Shown here piece by piece: positions 56,161-64,000 of a stretch of 64,000 bases of DNA. Under the pieces are notes generated by a model. It had not been told where the DNA came from, ran no database searches, and saw nothing but the letters and a program-made list of their open reading frames with translations. A program made the translations under genes and the position numbers. Source of the stretch: Streptomyces sp. NRRL B-1347 (GTDB lineage: Bacteria > Actinomycetota > Actinomycetes > Streptomycetales > Streptomycetaceae). The DNA lies in NCBI RefSeq assembly GCF_000720325.1, contig NZ_JOJM01000014.1:62001-126000 (forward strand). Reading direction: 5' to 3'. Every line of letters begins with the position of its first letter. Positions within the stretch are counted from its first letter, which is position 1.

Positions 56161-56922
56161 TTACCCGAAGGTGGACGGCGCTCCAAAACGGGTATCCGAG
56201 CGCAGCAGCGCGGGGAGCTCCGTGAGGCTCGTGATGCGGTGGATGCCCGACGGGCCGTCCCCCCGCCCGCCGTTGCGGTCCAGCCAGATGCCGAGCAGGC
56301 CCGCGTCCCGGGCGCCGCGCGCGTCGATCTCCGGTTCGTCGCCGACGTACGCGATCTCCCCCGGGGCCAGGGCGAGGGCCTCGCACACCGCCTGGAAGGC
56401 CTCCGGGGCGGGTTTGGCGACGCCCAGGTCGGCGGCGCACAGGACGGTCTCGAAGCGGTCGCGCAGGCCCAGCGTGCTGAGCTTGTACTCCTGCACGGAG
56501 AGCGCCGAGTTGGAAAGGACCGCGTGGCGGTAGTCCCGGGCGAGGGCGTCCAGGGTGGGCACGGTGTCCGGGAAGAGGGCCCAGGCGGCCTCGTAGTGGC
56601 CCAGGTAGCGGCCGAACCAGGCGTCGGCCTCCGCGTCGTCGAGGGCGGCGCCGAGGAACTCGCGCACGCGGTCCCTGCGCTGCGCGTAGTACTCCACCTC
56701 GCCGGCGCCGAAGCGGGCCCAGTGCCGGTCCGTGACCTCGCGCCACAGGGCCAGGGCGCGATCGGCGCTGTCGTACCGGGCGAGGAGGCCCTCGGCGGCG
56801 AGGTGGGCCCGCATGCCCGCGAGATCGGCGGAGGCGTAGTCGAAGAGGGTGTCGTCGACGTCCCAGACGACGGCCTTGACGGGTCCTGCGGCGCGCTGCG
56901 GCCCGAGGGCGTTGATCGGCAT
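56161..56922 (-). CDS. HAD-family hydrolase
   Basis: This 253-residue haloacid-dehalogenase-type phosphatase has motif I VVWDVDDTLF (nucleophile Asp and general-acid Asp), motif II in LSNSAL and motif III/IV around KPAPEAF and YVGDEPEID. A helical cap lies between. It probably removes phosphate from a small metabolite, not identifiable here. The ATG at 56922 starts MPINALG. It may be cotranscribed with the tRNA genes downstream, and is separated from gltX by a hairpin. Confidence 0.87.
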   Translation of the reverse strand: MPINALGPQRAAGPVKAVVWDVDDTLFDYASADLAGMRAHLAAEGLLARYDSADRALALWREVTDRHWARFGAGEVEYYAQRRDRVREFLGAALDDAEADAWFGRYLGHYEAAWALFPDTVPTLDALARDYRHAVLSNSALSVQEYKLSTLGLRDRFETVLCAADLGVAKPAPEAFQAVCEALALAPGEIAYVGDEPEIDARGARDAGLLGIWLDRNGGRGDGPSGIHRITSLTELPALLRSDTRFGAPSTFG

Positions 56923-56937
56923 GTTCCGAACGTACGC

Positions 56938-56976
56938 GAAAGGGCCCGGGAGCCGTGATGGCTTCCGGGCCCTTTC
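56938..56976 (-). terminator. gltX terminator
   Basis: A 17-bp stem with one mismatch (56938-56954 with 56960-56976) with a GTGAT loop lies 64 bp beyond the gltX stop and just upstream of the HAD gene. Confidence 0.75.
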
Positions 56977-57039
56977 ACAGGGACCGTACGGGCCGTGCGC
57001 GCGGGGCGGTGTGCGCCGCACGCGCGCCGGTGCGCCGCG

Positions 57040-58527
57040 TTACGCGGCCAGCTTCGCGAGGGCCGCGTCGATGCGCGCCAGGGCGCGGTCCTTGCCCAGG
57101 ATCTGCAGGGACTCGAAGAGGGGCAGGCCGACCGTGCGCCCGGTGACGGCGACGCGGACAGGGGCCTGGGCCTTGCCGAGCTTGAGGCCGTGCGCCTCGC
57201 CCGCGGCCAGGACGGCCTCCTTGAGGGCCTCGGGGGACGACCAGTCGGCCGCCTCCAGCTTGGCGCGGGCGGTGGTGAGGAGCGCGTCGGAGCCCTCCTT
57301 CATGGCCTTGGTCCAGGAGGCCTCGTCGAAGACCGGCTCCGGCAGGAACAGGAAGTCGACGTTGTCCGTGATCTCGGAGAGGACCTTGAGGCGGGTCTGG
57401 GCGTGCGGCGCGATGGCCTCCCAGACCGCCGCGTCGAAGTCCTCCGGGGCCCACGGGGCGTGCGGGGCGCGCAGCCACGGCTCGCAGGCCGCGGCGAACG
57501 CCTTCACGTCCAGCATGCGGATGTGGTCGGCGTTGATGGCCTCGGCCTTCTTCAGGTCGAAGCGGGCCGGGTTGGAGTTCACGTCCGCGAGGTCGAACTT
57601 CGCGACCATCTCGTCGATCGTGAAGACGTCCTGGTCGGCGGAGAAGGACCAGCCGAGCAGCGAGAGGTAGTTGAGCAGGCCCTCGGGCAGGAAGCCGCGC
57701 TCGCGGTAGAGGTTCAGGCTCGCCTGCGGGTCGCGCTTGGAGAGCTTCTTGTTGCCCTCGCCCATGACGTACGGCAGGTGACCGAACTGCGGGGTCGTCT
57801 TGGCGATGCCCAGCTCGATCAGCGCCTTGTAGAGCGCGATCTGGCGCGGGGTGGAGGAGAGCAGGTCCTCGCCGCGCAGGACGTGGGTGATCTCCATCAG
57901 GGCGTCGTCGACCGGGTTCACCAGCGTGTACAGCGGGGCGCCGTTGGCACGGACGATGCCGTAGTCGGTGACGTTCTCGGCCTGGACGGTGATCTCGCCG
58001 CGGACCAGGTCGGTGAAGGTGGTGGCCTCGTCCGGCATCCGGAAGCGGACGATGTGGCTGCGGCCCTCGGCCTCGTACGCCTGCTTCTGCGCGTCGGTGA
58101 GGTCGCGGCACGTGCCGTCGTAGCCGGACGGCTTGCCGGCGGCGCGGGCGGCCTCGCGGCGGGCGTCGAGCTCCTCGGTGGTGCAGTAGCAGGGGTAGGC
58201 GTGGCCCGCGTCGATCAGCTTGGCGGCGACGTCCTGGTAGATGTCCATGCGCTGCGACTGGCGGTACGGCGCGTGCGGGCCGCCGACCTCGGGGCCCTCG
58301 TCCCAGTCGAAGCCCAGCCAGCGCATGGAGTCCAGGAGCTGCTCGTACGACTCCTCGGAGTCGCGGGCGGCGTCCGTGTCCTCGATGCGGAAGACCAGGG
58401 TGCCCTCGTTGTGCCGGGCGTAGGCCCAGTTGAACAGGGCGGTGCGGACCAGGCCCACGTGCGGGTTGCCGGTCGGGGAGGGACAGAAACGTACCCGGAC
58501 GGTGTCGCCGGGAGTCGCGTTAGCCAC
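57040..58527 (-). CDS. gltX: Glutamyl-tRNA synthetase
   Basis: This 495-residue class I synthetase charges tRNA-Glu and, in organisms with GatCAB, also mischarges tRNA-Gln. It has [19 protein letters not shown] (HIGH-type motif as HVGL) and KKLSKRD (KMSKS type as KLSKR), with the all-helical anticodon-binding C-terminus. The GTG at 58527 has AAGGTG upstream and overlaps the end of the FAH gene by 8 bp. Its position beside five Glu/Gln tRNA genes is suggestive of functional clustering. Confidence 0.96.
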   Translation of the reverse strand: MANATPGDTVRVRFCPSPTGNPHVGLVRTALFNWAYARHNEGTLVFRIEDTDAARDSEESYEQLLDSMRWLGFDWDEGPEVGGPHAPYRQSQRMDIYQDVAAKLIDAGHAYPCYCTTEELDARREAARAAGKPSGYDGTCRDLTDAQKQAYEAEGRSHIVRFRMPDEATTFTDLVRGEITVQAENVTDYGIVRANGAPLYTLVNPVDDALMEITHVLRGEDLLSSTPRQIALYKALIELGIAKTTPQFGHLPYVMGEGNKKLSKRDPQASLNLYRERGFLPEGLLNYLSLLGWSFSADQDVFTIDEMVAKFDLADVNSNPARFDLKKAEAINADHIRMLDVKAFAAACEPWLRAPHAPWAPEDFDAAVWEAIAPHAQTRLKVLSEITDNVDFLFLPEPVFDEASWTKAMKEGSDALLTTARAKLEAADWSSPEALKEAVLAAGEAHGLKLGKAQAPVRVAVTGRTVGLPLFESLQILGKDRALARIDAALAKLAA

Positions 58528-59296
58528 GCTTGATCACCTTGTTGGTGAGAGTGCCGATGCCTTCGATGGTGACGGCGACCTCGTCGCCGACGTTGAGGGG
58601 GCCAACCCCCTCGGGGGTGCCGGTGAGGATGACGTCGCCGGGCAGCAGCGTCATGGCCTCGGAGATGTTGACGACCAGGTCCTCGATGGAGTGCACCATC
58701 TCGGAGGTGCGGCCGAGCTGGCGCTGCTGGCCGTTGACCGTGCACTGGATCGTCAGGTCGCTCGGGTCGAGCTCCGTCTCCACCCAGGGGCCGAGCGGGC
58801 AGGACGTGTCGAAGCCCTTGGCCCGGGCCCACTGCTTCTCGCGCTTCTGCACGTCGCGGGCGGTGACGTCGTTGGCACAGGTGTAGCCGAAGATGACGTC
58901 CTTCACGCGCTCGCGCGGGACCTCGCGGCACATGCGGCCGATGACGACGGCGAGCTCCGCCTCGTGGTGCAGGTCCTCGGAGAAGGAGGGGTACTGGATC
59001 GCGTCGCCGGAGCCGATCATCGAGGTGGCCGGCTTGAAGAAGGCGAACGGGGCGTCCGGCACCTCGTGGCCCAGCTCCTTGGCGTGCGCCGCGTAGTTCC
59101 GCCCGAAGGCCACGATCTTGTGGCCGATGACCGGGGCGAGGAGCCTGACCTTGCTCAGCGGGACCTTGACGCCGCTCAGCTCGAAGTCGGCGTACGGGCT
59201 GCCCTTGATGATGTCGACGACGAGCTCGTCCGGCTTGTCGCCCTCGACCGCGCCGAAGGCGACGTTGCCGTCGATGGAGAACCTGGCGATACGCAC
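58520..59296 (-). CDS. Fumarylacetoacetate hydrolase (FAH) family protein
   Basis: This 258-residue protein of the FAH superfamily has the metal-binding acidic residues in [11 protein letters not shown] and in the [10 protein letters not shown] segment, plus GTPEGVGPL near the end. Members cleave or isomerise beta-keto acids (for example hydroxyhepta-dienedioate isomerases or oxaloacetate decarboxylases); the substrate is unresolved. The start is a GTG at 59296. It overlaps gltX and is thus cotranscribed with it, a conserved actinobacterial pair. Confidence 0.88.
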   Translation of the reverse strand: MRIARFSIDGNVAFGAVEGDKPDELVVDIIKGSPYADFELSGVKVPLSKVRLLAPVIGHKIVAFGRNYAAHAKELGHEVPDAPFAFFKPATSMIGSGDAIQYPSFSEDLHHEAELAVVIGRMCREVPRERVKDVIFGYTCANDVTARDVQKREKQWARAKGFDTSCPLGPWVETELDPSDLTIQCTVNGQQRQLGRTSEMVHSIEDLVVNISEAMTLLPGDVILTGTPEGVGPLNVGDEVAVTIEGIGTLTNKVIKRG

Positions 59297-59346
59297 GTGA
59301 GCGGTGCCCTTTGCAGCTGCGGGGTGGTCTGGTCCTGCCAGTCTAT

Positions 59347-59359
59347 GGGGCTCCGCCCC
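59347..59359. repeat. GGGGC-TCC-GCCCC hairpin
   Basis: This short hairpin has the same TCC loop as the second hairpin of the element at 15080-15092. It lies about 70 bp beyond the small peptide gene and 50 bp upstream of the FAH gene, and may be a terminator or a fragment of that repeat family. Confidence 0.4.
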
Positions 59360-59427
59360 TCTGCCCCTTTTCCGCCGCTTCTTTCGCCTTCTTCAGGCGC
59401 GCTTCCTAGCGTGGCCGCGGCGGTGCC

Positions 59428-59624
59428 CTACGGCGCTGCGGGCGCTACGGCGCTACGGGCGCTTCCATGAGGATGGTGCGCTTCGGGTTGGCCGTCTGGG
59501 TGGGGAGGTCCACGGAGTGCTCCGGCTGCTCGGGGGCCGTCTGCAGGGCTTCGGCGTCCTCGAGGTGCGCGAGGGTGGTGCGGCGCGGGTTGGCTATGTT
59601 GCGGAACATCATCGTGGACTTCAT
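59428..59624 (-). CDS. Small peptide of unknown function with duplicated ANPxRTxL motif
   Basis: The 59-residue open frame from the ATG at 59624 has G or C in all but four third positions, so it is very likely a gene. Two similar segments occur: ANPRRTTL near residues 11-18 and ANPKRTIL near 46-53, separated by an acidic/Gln/Pro-rich stretch. There is no signal peptide, membrane segment, or cysteine. I cannot assign a family; a leader-plus-core precursor peptide, an antitoxin-like or a protein-binding linear-motif protein are all possible. The Shine-Dalgarno is weak (AGGG 12 nt upstream); alternative ATGs lie at 59612 and 59609, and upstream in-frame sequence to 59687 lacks coding bias. It lies between gltX-FAH and the conservon. 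Confidence 0.6.
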
Positions 59625-60195
59625 CTGCTGTTCTGGCCCTAACGATCGGGGCGCCGCCGAGTGGGCGCCGGTTGTCGGATTCCCCATCCCTGTAAAGCGT
59701 CAGGCTAAACATGCAATTCCCGCGCAATGTCGAGAAGAGGCCATGATCTTCATGTGAGTTTGCTCACGAGGGCATGGATAAATAGGTCAATTCCGGCTGG
59801 CGACTGGACCTTTGAAAACGGACATTGCCCACCTGAAGCTCTCATTCCGCTCCTGATCATGAAGACTGGGACACCGGCTCCGGCCTTGCATCTCGTACAG
59901 GAAAGTCCGATTTGGGAGAGTTCACTTTCTACGTCTCGTGACGCGACCCTCACGTCCTGTCACGGGGGACCGAGCCTGGACCACGGGCCTTGTTGGAGAT
60001 CCTGCACTGTGCTGGAATTCCCGGGACCGCCGCGGGATCGAACCGGCGCACAGGGGCGCAACGCAGCGCCGAGGGCGGCGGGAAGGGGGAGCAGCGCCGG
60101 TCTCACGACCACCATGGGGTGCCTGACGCCCCAAGACGCCGACACCGTCCTGCCGTCCACGCGGTGGGACGCCTGGTCCAGAGGTTGCGACGCTA
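59625..60195 (+). promoter_or_regulatory. 571-bp spacer upstream of the conservon
   Basis: No gene with streptomycete codon bias is seen. Parts (59700-59900) are clearly less GC-rich than the surroundings, with AT-rich words such as GGATAAATAGG and TTTGAAAACGG, as expected of promoter DNA. It probably holds the promoters of the peptide gene (leftward) and of cvnA (rightward). Confidence 0.5.
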
Positions 60196-63100
60196 GTGCA
60201 GGGACGTTTCAAGAGGGATGGCAGCGCTGCGGCGGAGCCGGAGCGCGGCGGAAGTGACCGCGGCTCCTCGGCCCAGCACGCCCAGAACCCCGCATCGGTA
60301 CAGTCCGGTGACGGCGGCCCCGGAGCCGCTCGCCCGGGCGCGCCGGGCGGCAGTCTGCCCGCGGACGAGACGAAGGCGAAGGGCGCCAAGACACCCCCCG
60401 GTCCCGGCCCTCGAATAGCCCTGCGCAACTGGCGCATCTCGACCCGACTGGTCTCGCTCCTCGCGCTCCCCGTCATCACGGCGACCTCTCTCGGCGCCCT
60501 GCGCATCAACTCGTCGATGGACGAGATCCAGCAGCTCGACAACATGAAGCTGCTGACCGATCTGACGGAGGACGCCACCCGTCTGGCCGTCGCGCTCCAG
60601 GAGGAGCGCGACCAGTCGGCGGGCCCGCTCTCGCACGGCGCGAGCGACACCGACTTCACCGTCAAGAGCGTGCGCGAGAAGACGGACCGCGCGTACAAGA
60701 ACTTCCTGTCGGGCACCCAGGACGTCGACGACAACGACGGCGACAAGGGCTTCCTCGGCATCCGGCAGAACACGGTCCAGATCACCCGCCAGCTGCAGAA
60801 GATCAAGGACGTCCGCCGGGACGCCTATCAGAAGGACGTCCCGTCCTCGCAGACGGTCGACGGCTACAGCCAGCTGATCCAGCAGCTCCTCGCGCTCTCC
60901 GAGGACATGGCGCAGGCGACCAGCAACCCGGACATGATCCAGCGCACCCGCGCCCTGGCGGCCTTCTCCTCCGCCAAGGAGTTCGCGTCCGTCCAGCGAG
61001 CCGTCATCGCGGCCGCGCTCCCGGCGAACAACCGCGAGTTCGGCAAGCTCTCCGACCTCGACCGCCGCTACGCCCTCACCGCGTTCGAGAAGGAGACGGA
61101 CGAGCTCCAGTCCTTCAACCGGATCTACGTCGGCAACGGCGCGAAGCTGCTCGCCCCCATCAGCCGCGGCAACCAGACGATCCAGGGCGCCGACGCCTAC
61201 GCCCAGCGCGTCCTCGAACAGCCCAACGGCATCAAGCTCCGCGGCAAGCGCTCCTACAAGGACTGGGTGGACGACGACTCCACCAAGATCCAGGAGATGG
61301 GCAAGATCGAGCTGACGCTGCTCGACGAGATGGAGCAGAAGGCCCGCTCGCTGCGGAACGAGTCCGAGCAGCAGGCGATCCTGAACGGTGCGCTCATCCT
61401 GCTGGTGCTCGGCGTCTCGCTCGTCGGCGCCTTCGTCGTGGCCCGGTCCATGATCCGCTCGCTTCGCCGGCTCCAGGACACCGCCACCAAGGTCGCCCAG
61501 GACCGCCTGCCCGAGCTGGTCAAGCAGCTCTCCGAGTCCGACCCGCAGGACGTCGACACGTCCGTGGAGTCCGTCGGTGTGCACTCCCGGGACGAGATCG
61601 GCCAGGTGGCCGCGGCCTTCGACGACGTGCACCGCGAGGCGGTCCGCCTCGCCGCCGAGCAGGCCCTCCTCCGGGGCAACGTCAACGCGATGTTCACCAA
61701 CCTCTCGCGCCGTTCCCAGGGCCTCATCCAGCGTCAGCTCTCGCTCATCTCCGAACTGGAGTCCCGCGAGGCCGACCCGGACCAGCTGTCCTCGCTCTTC
61801 AAGCTCGACCACCTCGCGACCCGCATGCGCCGTAACGGTGAGAACCTCCTCGTTCTCGCCGGTGAGGAGCCCGGCCGCCGCTGGACGCGGCCCGTGCCGC
61901 TCGTCGACGTGCTCCGTGCCGCCGCCTCCGAGGTGGAGCAGTACGAGCGCATCGAGCTGTCCTCGGTGCCCGCCACCGACGTCGCCGGGCGCGTCGTCAA
62001 CGACCTCGTGCACCTCCTCGCCGAGCTGCTCGAGAACGCGACCTCGTTCTCCTCGCCGCAGACCAAGGTCAAGGTGACCGGTCACGCGCTGCCCGACGGC
62101 CGCGTGCTCATCGAGATCCACGACACCGGCATCGGCCTCTCCCCCGAGGACCTCGCCGCGATCAACGAGCGGCTCGCGTCGCCGCCCACCGTGGACGTCT
62201 CCGTCTCCCGCCGCATGGGTCTGTTCGTGGTCGGCCGCCTCTCGCAGCGCCACGGCATCCGCATCCAGCTGCGGCCCTCCGACTCCGGCGGTACGACGGC
62301 GCTCGTCATGCTGCCCGTCGACGTCGCCCAGGGCGGCAAGAAGGGCCCGGGCCAGCCCGGCGCCCCGGCGCCGACCGGCGGTCCCGCCGCCGCGGGCACC
62401 ACCACCCCGCGGCGCGGTGGCGGTGTGGCGGCCGGTCTGAGCGGCGCGGCCCGCGCACGGCAGAACAACCAGGTCGGCCCCGCCGCCGGTGCGCAGCGCG
62501 GCCAGGTCGCGGGCTCCGGTCCGCGCGCGGCGCTGCCCTCCCGCGGCAACGGCAACGGCCAGGGTCCGGCAGCCGGTTCCCCGGTGGCGCCGGCCGGGCT
62601 CGCCGGTCCGGGCGGTGCCGGTGCTCCGGGCGGCGGCGCGCAGGGCGGCCGCGGTGGCGCCGGTGCCTTCGGCCAGGGCCAGCAGGGCGGCGGCCGCACC
62701 GGGGCGAGCAGCATGCCGCAGCCTCCGGTGCCGCAGCAGCGTACGAACGACGCGGGTCAGGCCGTCGGGTCCGGCGCGGGCTCCGGTGCGGGTGAGCAGG
62801 GCAGGCCGCAGCTGCCGCCGCGCGGCGGACCGCGGGCCGAGCTGCCCGGTGGCAGCCCGCAGCAGCCCCGCGTGCCCAGCTGGAGCGACGAGAACGCGCA
62901 GCCGCAGGTCTCGCGCGAGCCCTTCGACGCTCCCCGCGGCCACGAGGAGCCCGAGTCCACCGGTCAGTTCGCGCAGGTCACCGACGACCTCCAGGGTCCC
63001 GGCTCGACCTCGCAGTTCGAGCGCCCCGACTTCGACGGGCCGCCGCCCGGCACGCAGGGCGACGCCCAGAGCGGTGCCACCGGCGAGTTCGTGCGCTCCG

Positions 63101-64000
63101 ACGTCTTCGGCGGCCCCTCCCCCGCGGCCCCGCAGGCGCCCCAGCCGGGCCAGTCGGGTCAGCCGGGCCAGTCGCCGCACGCCACGGGTGAGTTCTCGGT
63201 GCCGCGCCCGCCCGCGCCGCGCCGCGGCCAGGCCCCGCGCGCCGATCTGGACCAGGGCGGTCAGCAGCAGCCGCAGCGCCCCCAGGCCCAGCTGCCGCAG
63301 GCGCCCAAGCCGCAGCAGTCCGAGCCGGATGCCCTGCCGCCCGCGTCCGGTCCGCTGGACGGCCGTACGCCGCTGTACGACACGCTGGAGACCAACTGGT
63401 TCTCGCAGCAGGCGCAGCAGCAGGCCGAACAGCAGGAGCGCGCCCAGCAGGAGCGCGCCGAGCAGGAGCGCCAGGCCCAGGCCCGTGCCGAGCGGGAGCG
63501 CCAGCAGGCCGAGCGGAACCGCCAGGCCGAGCAGGCCGACCCGACCGGCGGTGCCGGACAGGGTCACCGCCCGGAGCTGCCGCAGCGCGGCACCCGCGCG
63601 CCCGAGCCGACGCGTGGCCAGGAGCCGCAGGGGCAGCGCCCGCAGGCCGGTGCGCCGCAGCCTCAGCAGCCCCAGCAGCCCCAGCAGCCCCAGCAGCCCC
63701 AGCAGCAGGCTCCGCAGCGCGGCCCCCGGCTCCCCCGGCGGGAACCGCAGCTTCCGCAGCGCGAGCCGCAGCGCCCGCTCGGCAACCCCCGCCCCCAGGG
63801 CACGCGCCCGCCGCAGCAGTCCCCCGGGACCCCGCAGCAGCAGCGTCCGGGGGGCACCCAGACCCCCAACCAGCACGGTCAGCACCCCCAGCACGGCCAG
63901 CACGGGCAGCCCCACAGCCAGCACGGCCAGCACGGTCAGCCGGGCCAGGGCGTCCCGCAGCACCAGCAAAACCACCAGAACCCGCAGAACCCGAACAGCA
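60196..64000 (+). CDS. cvnA: Conservon sensor histidine kinase CvnA (5' part, runs off the window)
   Basis: At least 1268 residues are encoded with no stop before 64000. From the GTG at 60196 (VQGRFKRDG) there is a disordered N-terminus, membrane segment about 84-104, a large extracellular nitrate/nitrite-sensing-type helical domain, a second membrane segment about 394-416, HAMP, a dimerisation region with FKLDHLATRMRR, and an ATPase domain with ELLENATSFSSP and DTGIGLSPED. A very long tail rich in Gln, Pro, Gly and Ala follows. CvnA proteins head conservons (CvnA-B-C-D) that act as membrane-linked G-protein-like switches; the partner genes would lie beyond the window. Confidence 0.92.
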   Translation, partial: MQGRFKRDGSAAAEPERGGSDRGSSAQHAQNPASVQSGDGGPGAARPGAPGGSLPADETKAKGAKTPPGPGPRIALRNWRISTRLVSLLALPVITATSLGALRINSSMDEIQQLDNMKLLTDLTEDATRLAVALQEERDQSAGPLSHGASDTDFTVKSVREKTDRAYKNFLSGTQDVDDNDGDKGFLGIRQNTVQITRQLQKIKDVRRDAYQKDVPSSQTVDGYSQLIQQLLALSEDMAQATSNPDMIQRTRALAAFSSAKEFASVQRAVIAAALPANNREFGKLSDLDRRYALTAFEKETDELQSFNRIYVGNGAKLLAPISRGNQTIQGADAYAQRVLEQPNGIKLRGKRSYKDWVDDDSTKIQEMGKIELTLLDEMEQKARSLRNESEQQAILNGALILLVLGVSLVGAFVVARSMIRSLRRLQDTATKVAQDRLPELVKQLSESDPQDVDTSVESVGVHSRDEIGQVAAAFDDVHREAVRLAAEQALLRGNVNAMFTNLSRRSQGLIQRQLSLISELESREADPDQLSSLFKLDHLATRMRRNGENLLVLAGEEPGRRWTRPVPLVDVLRAAASEVEQYERIELSSVPATDVAGRVVNDLVHLLAELLENATSFSSPQTKVKVTGHALPDGRVLIEIHDTGIGLSPEDLAAINERLASPPTVDVSVSRRMGLFVVGRLSQRHGIRIQLRPSDSGGTTALVMLPVDVAQGGKKGPGQPGAPAPTGGPAAAGTTTPRRGGGVAAGLSGAARARQNNQVGPAAGAQRGQVAGSGPRAALPSRGNGNGQGPAAGSPVAPAGLAGPGGAGAPGGGAQGGRGGAGAFGQGQQGGGRTGASSMPQPPVPQQRTNDAGQAVGSGAGSGAGEQGRPQLPPRGGPRAELPGGSPQQPRVPSWSDENAQPQVSREPFDAPRGHEEPESTGQFAQVTDDLQGPGSTSQFERPDFDGPPPGTQGDAQSGATGEFVRSDVFGGPSPAAPQAPQPGQSGQPGQSPHATGEFSVPRPPAPRRGQAPRADLDQGGQQQPQRPQAQLPQAPKPQQSEPDALPPASGPLDGRTPLYDTLETNWFSQQAQQQAEQQERAQQERAEQERQAQARAERERQQAERNRQAEQADPTGGAGQGHRPELPQRGTRAPEPTRGQEPQGQRPQAGAPQPQQPQQPQQPQQPQQQAPQRGPRLPRREPQLPQREPQRPLGNPRPQGTRPPQQSPGTPQQQRPGGTQTPNQHGQHPQHGQHGQPHSQHGQHGQPGQGVPQHQQNHQNPQNPNS
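63664..63705. repeat. 9-bp CAGCAGCCC tandem repeat inside cvnA
   Basis: About five uninterrupted 9-bp units encode Gln-Gln-Pro repeats in the tail of the sensor kinase. Such tracts can vary in copy number without changing the frame. Confidence 0.7.

Noticed and set aside
60030..60055. tRNA-like fragment (ATCGAACCGGCGC) upstream of cvnA
   Set aside because: Only a T-arm-like string is present; no acceptor or anticodon arm can be folded, and there is no integrase nearby to suggest an attachment site.
59727..60257. Rightward 176-codon frame before cvnA
   Set aside because: Codon third positions are not GC-biased as in real genes here, and it overlaps the cvnA start.
60193..63975. 1260-codon leftward open frame
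   Set aside because: It is the antisense of cvnA, Leu/Arg/Gly-biased, without a recognisable domain; the rightward frame has all kinase motifs.

Overview
The window is chromosomal DNA of a Streptomyces or a very close relative. It is about 72% GC, its real genes have third codon positions that are almost all G or C, and many start with GTG. It carries diagnostic streptomycete proteins (NsdA, NdgR, the lysine-tailed HupS, the glucose permease GlcP, a conservon sensor kinase). The gene order amtB-glnK-glnD-ffh, ftsY, smc, rnc-mutM, coaD, recG, rpmB, thiD-thiL, ddl, gpsA, hupS, leuCD-ndgR, gltX, cvnA is the conserved core-arm synteny known from S. coelicolor. I see no insertion sequence, prophage, CRISPR array or replication origin.

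Layout. 1-3.6 kb: a SprT-like zinc protein, an archaeal/eukaryal-type prolyl-tRNA synthetase and a methyltransferase. 3.6-12 kb: ftsH, ffh, then the nitrogen operon amtB-glnK-glnD (read leftwards) behind a GlnR-type site. 12-16.4 kb: nsdA, a primase-polymerase-like gene and ftsY. 16.5-20.7 kb: an NCS1 nucleobase permease, a luciferase-like oxidoreductase whose ribosome-binding site is predicted to be masked by a hairpin, and glcP with a palindrome-rich upstream region. 20.9-25.8 kb: smc, a small coiled-coil protein and acylphosphatase. 25.9-28.1 kb: a secreted CAP-domain protein and a divergent flavodoxin/HxlR pair. 28.1-35.6 kb: a leftward housekeeping run recG, rsmD, coaD, a SepIVA-like coiled-coil gene, a DUF177 gene, rpmF, rnc, mutM. 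35.6-37.8 kb: a DAK/DegV-like gene diverging from rpmB.

37.9-42.5 kb holds an AfsR-like regulator plus an FAD monooxygenase between rpmB and thiD, which looks like an accessory insertion. 42.5-50.7 kb: thiD-thiL, a one-domain Lrp/AsnC protein, a DUF3515 lipoprotein, ddl, plsC-gpsA, cofC, a small DUF gene, hupS. 50.9-55.4 kb: leuC-leuD facing their regulator ndgR, then a divergent DUF4188/MerR pair. 55.6-56.1 kb: five tRNA genes (Gln, Glu, Glu, Gln, Glu in transcription order). 56.1-59.3 kb: HAD hydrolase, gltX and an FAH-family hydrolase. 59.4-64 kb: a small peptide gene, a 571-bp spacer and the first gene of a conservon, cut by the window end.

Themes are translation and protein targeting (proS, gltX, ffh, ftsY, rpmB, rpmF, tRNAs), nitrogen and leucine supply with local regulators, chromosome and division proteins (smc, hupS, ftsH, SepIVA-like), and developmental or antibiotic regulators (nsdA, AfsR-like, ndgR, conservon). 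Nothing here is an obvious large novel system. The best leads are the small peptide gene with a duplicated motif, the AfsR-like/monooxygenase insertion with its 21-bp repeats, the SD-masking hairpin at 18.1 kb, and a family of paired intergenic hairpins.
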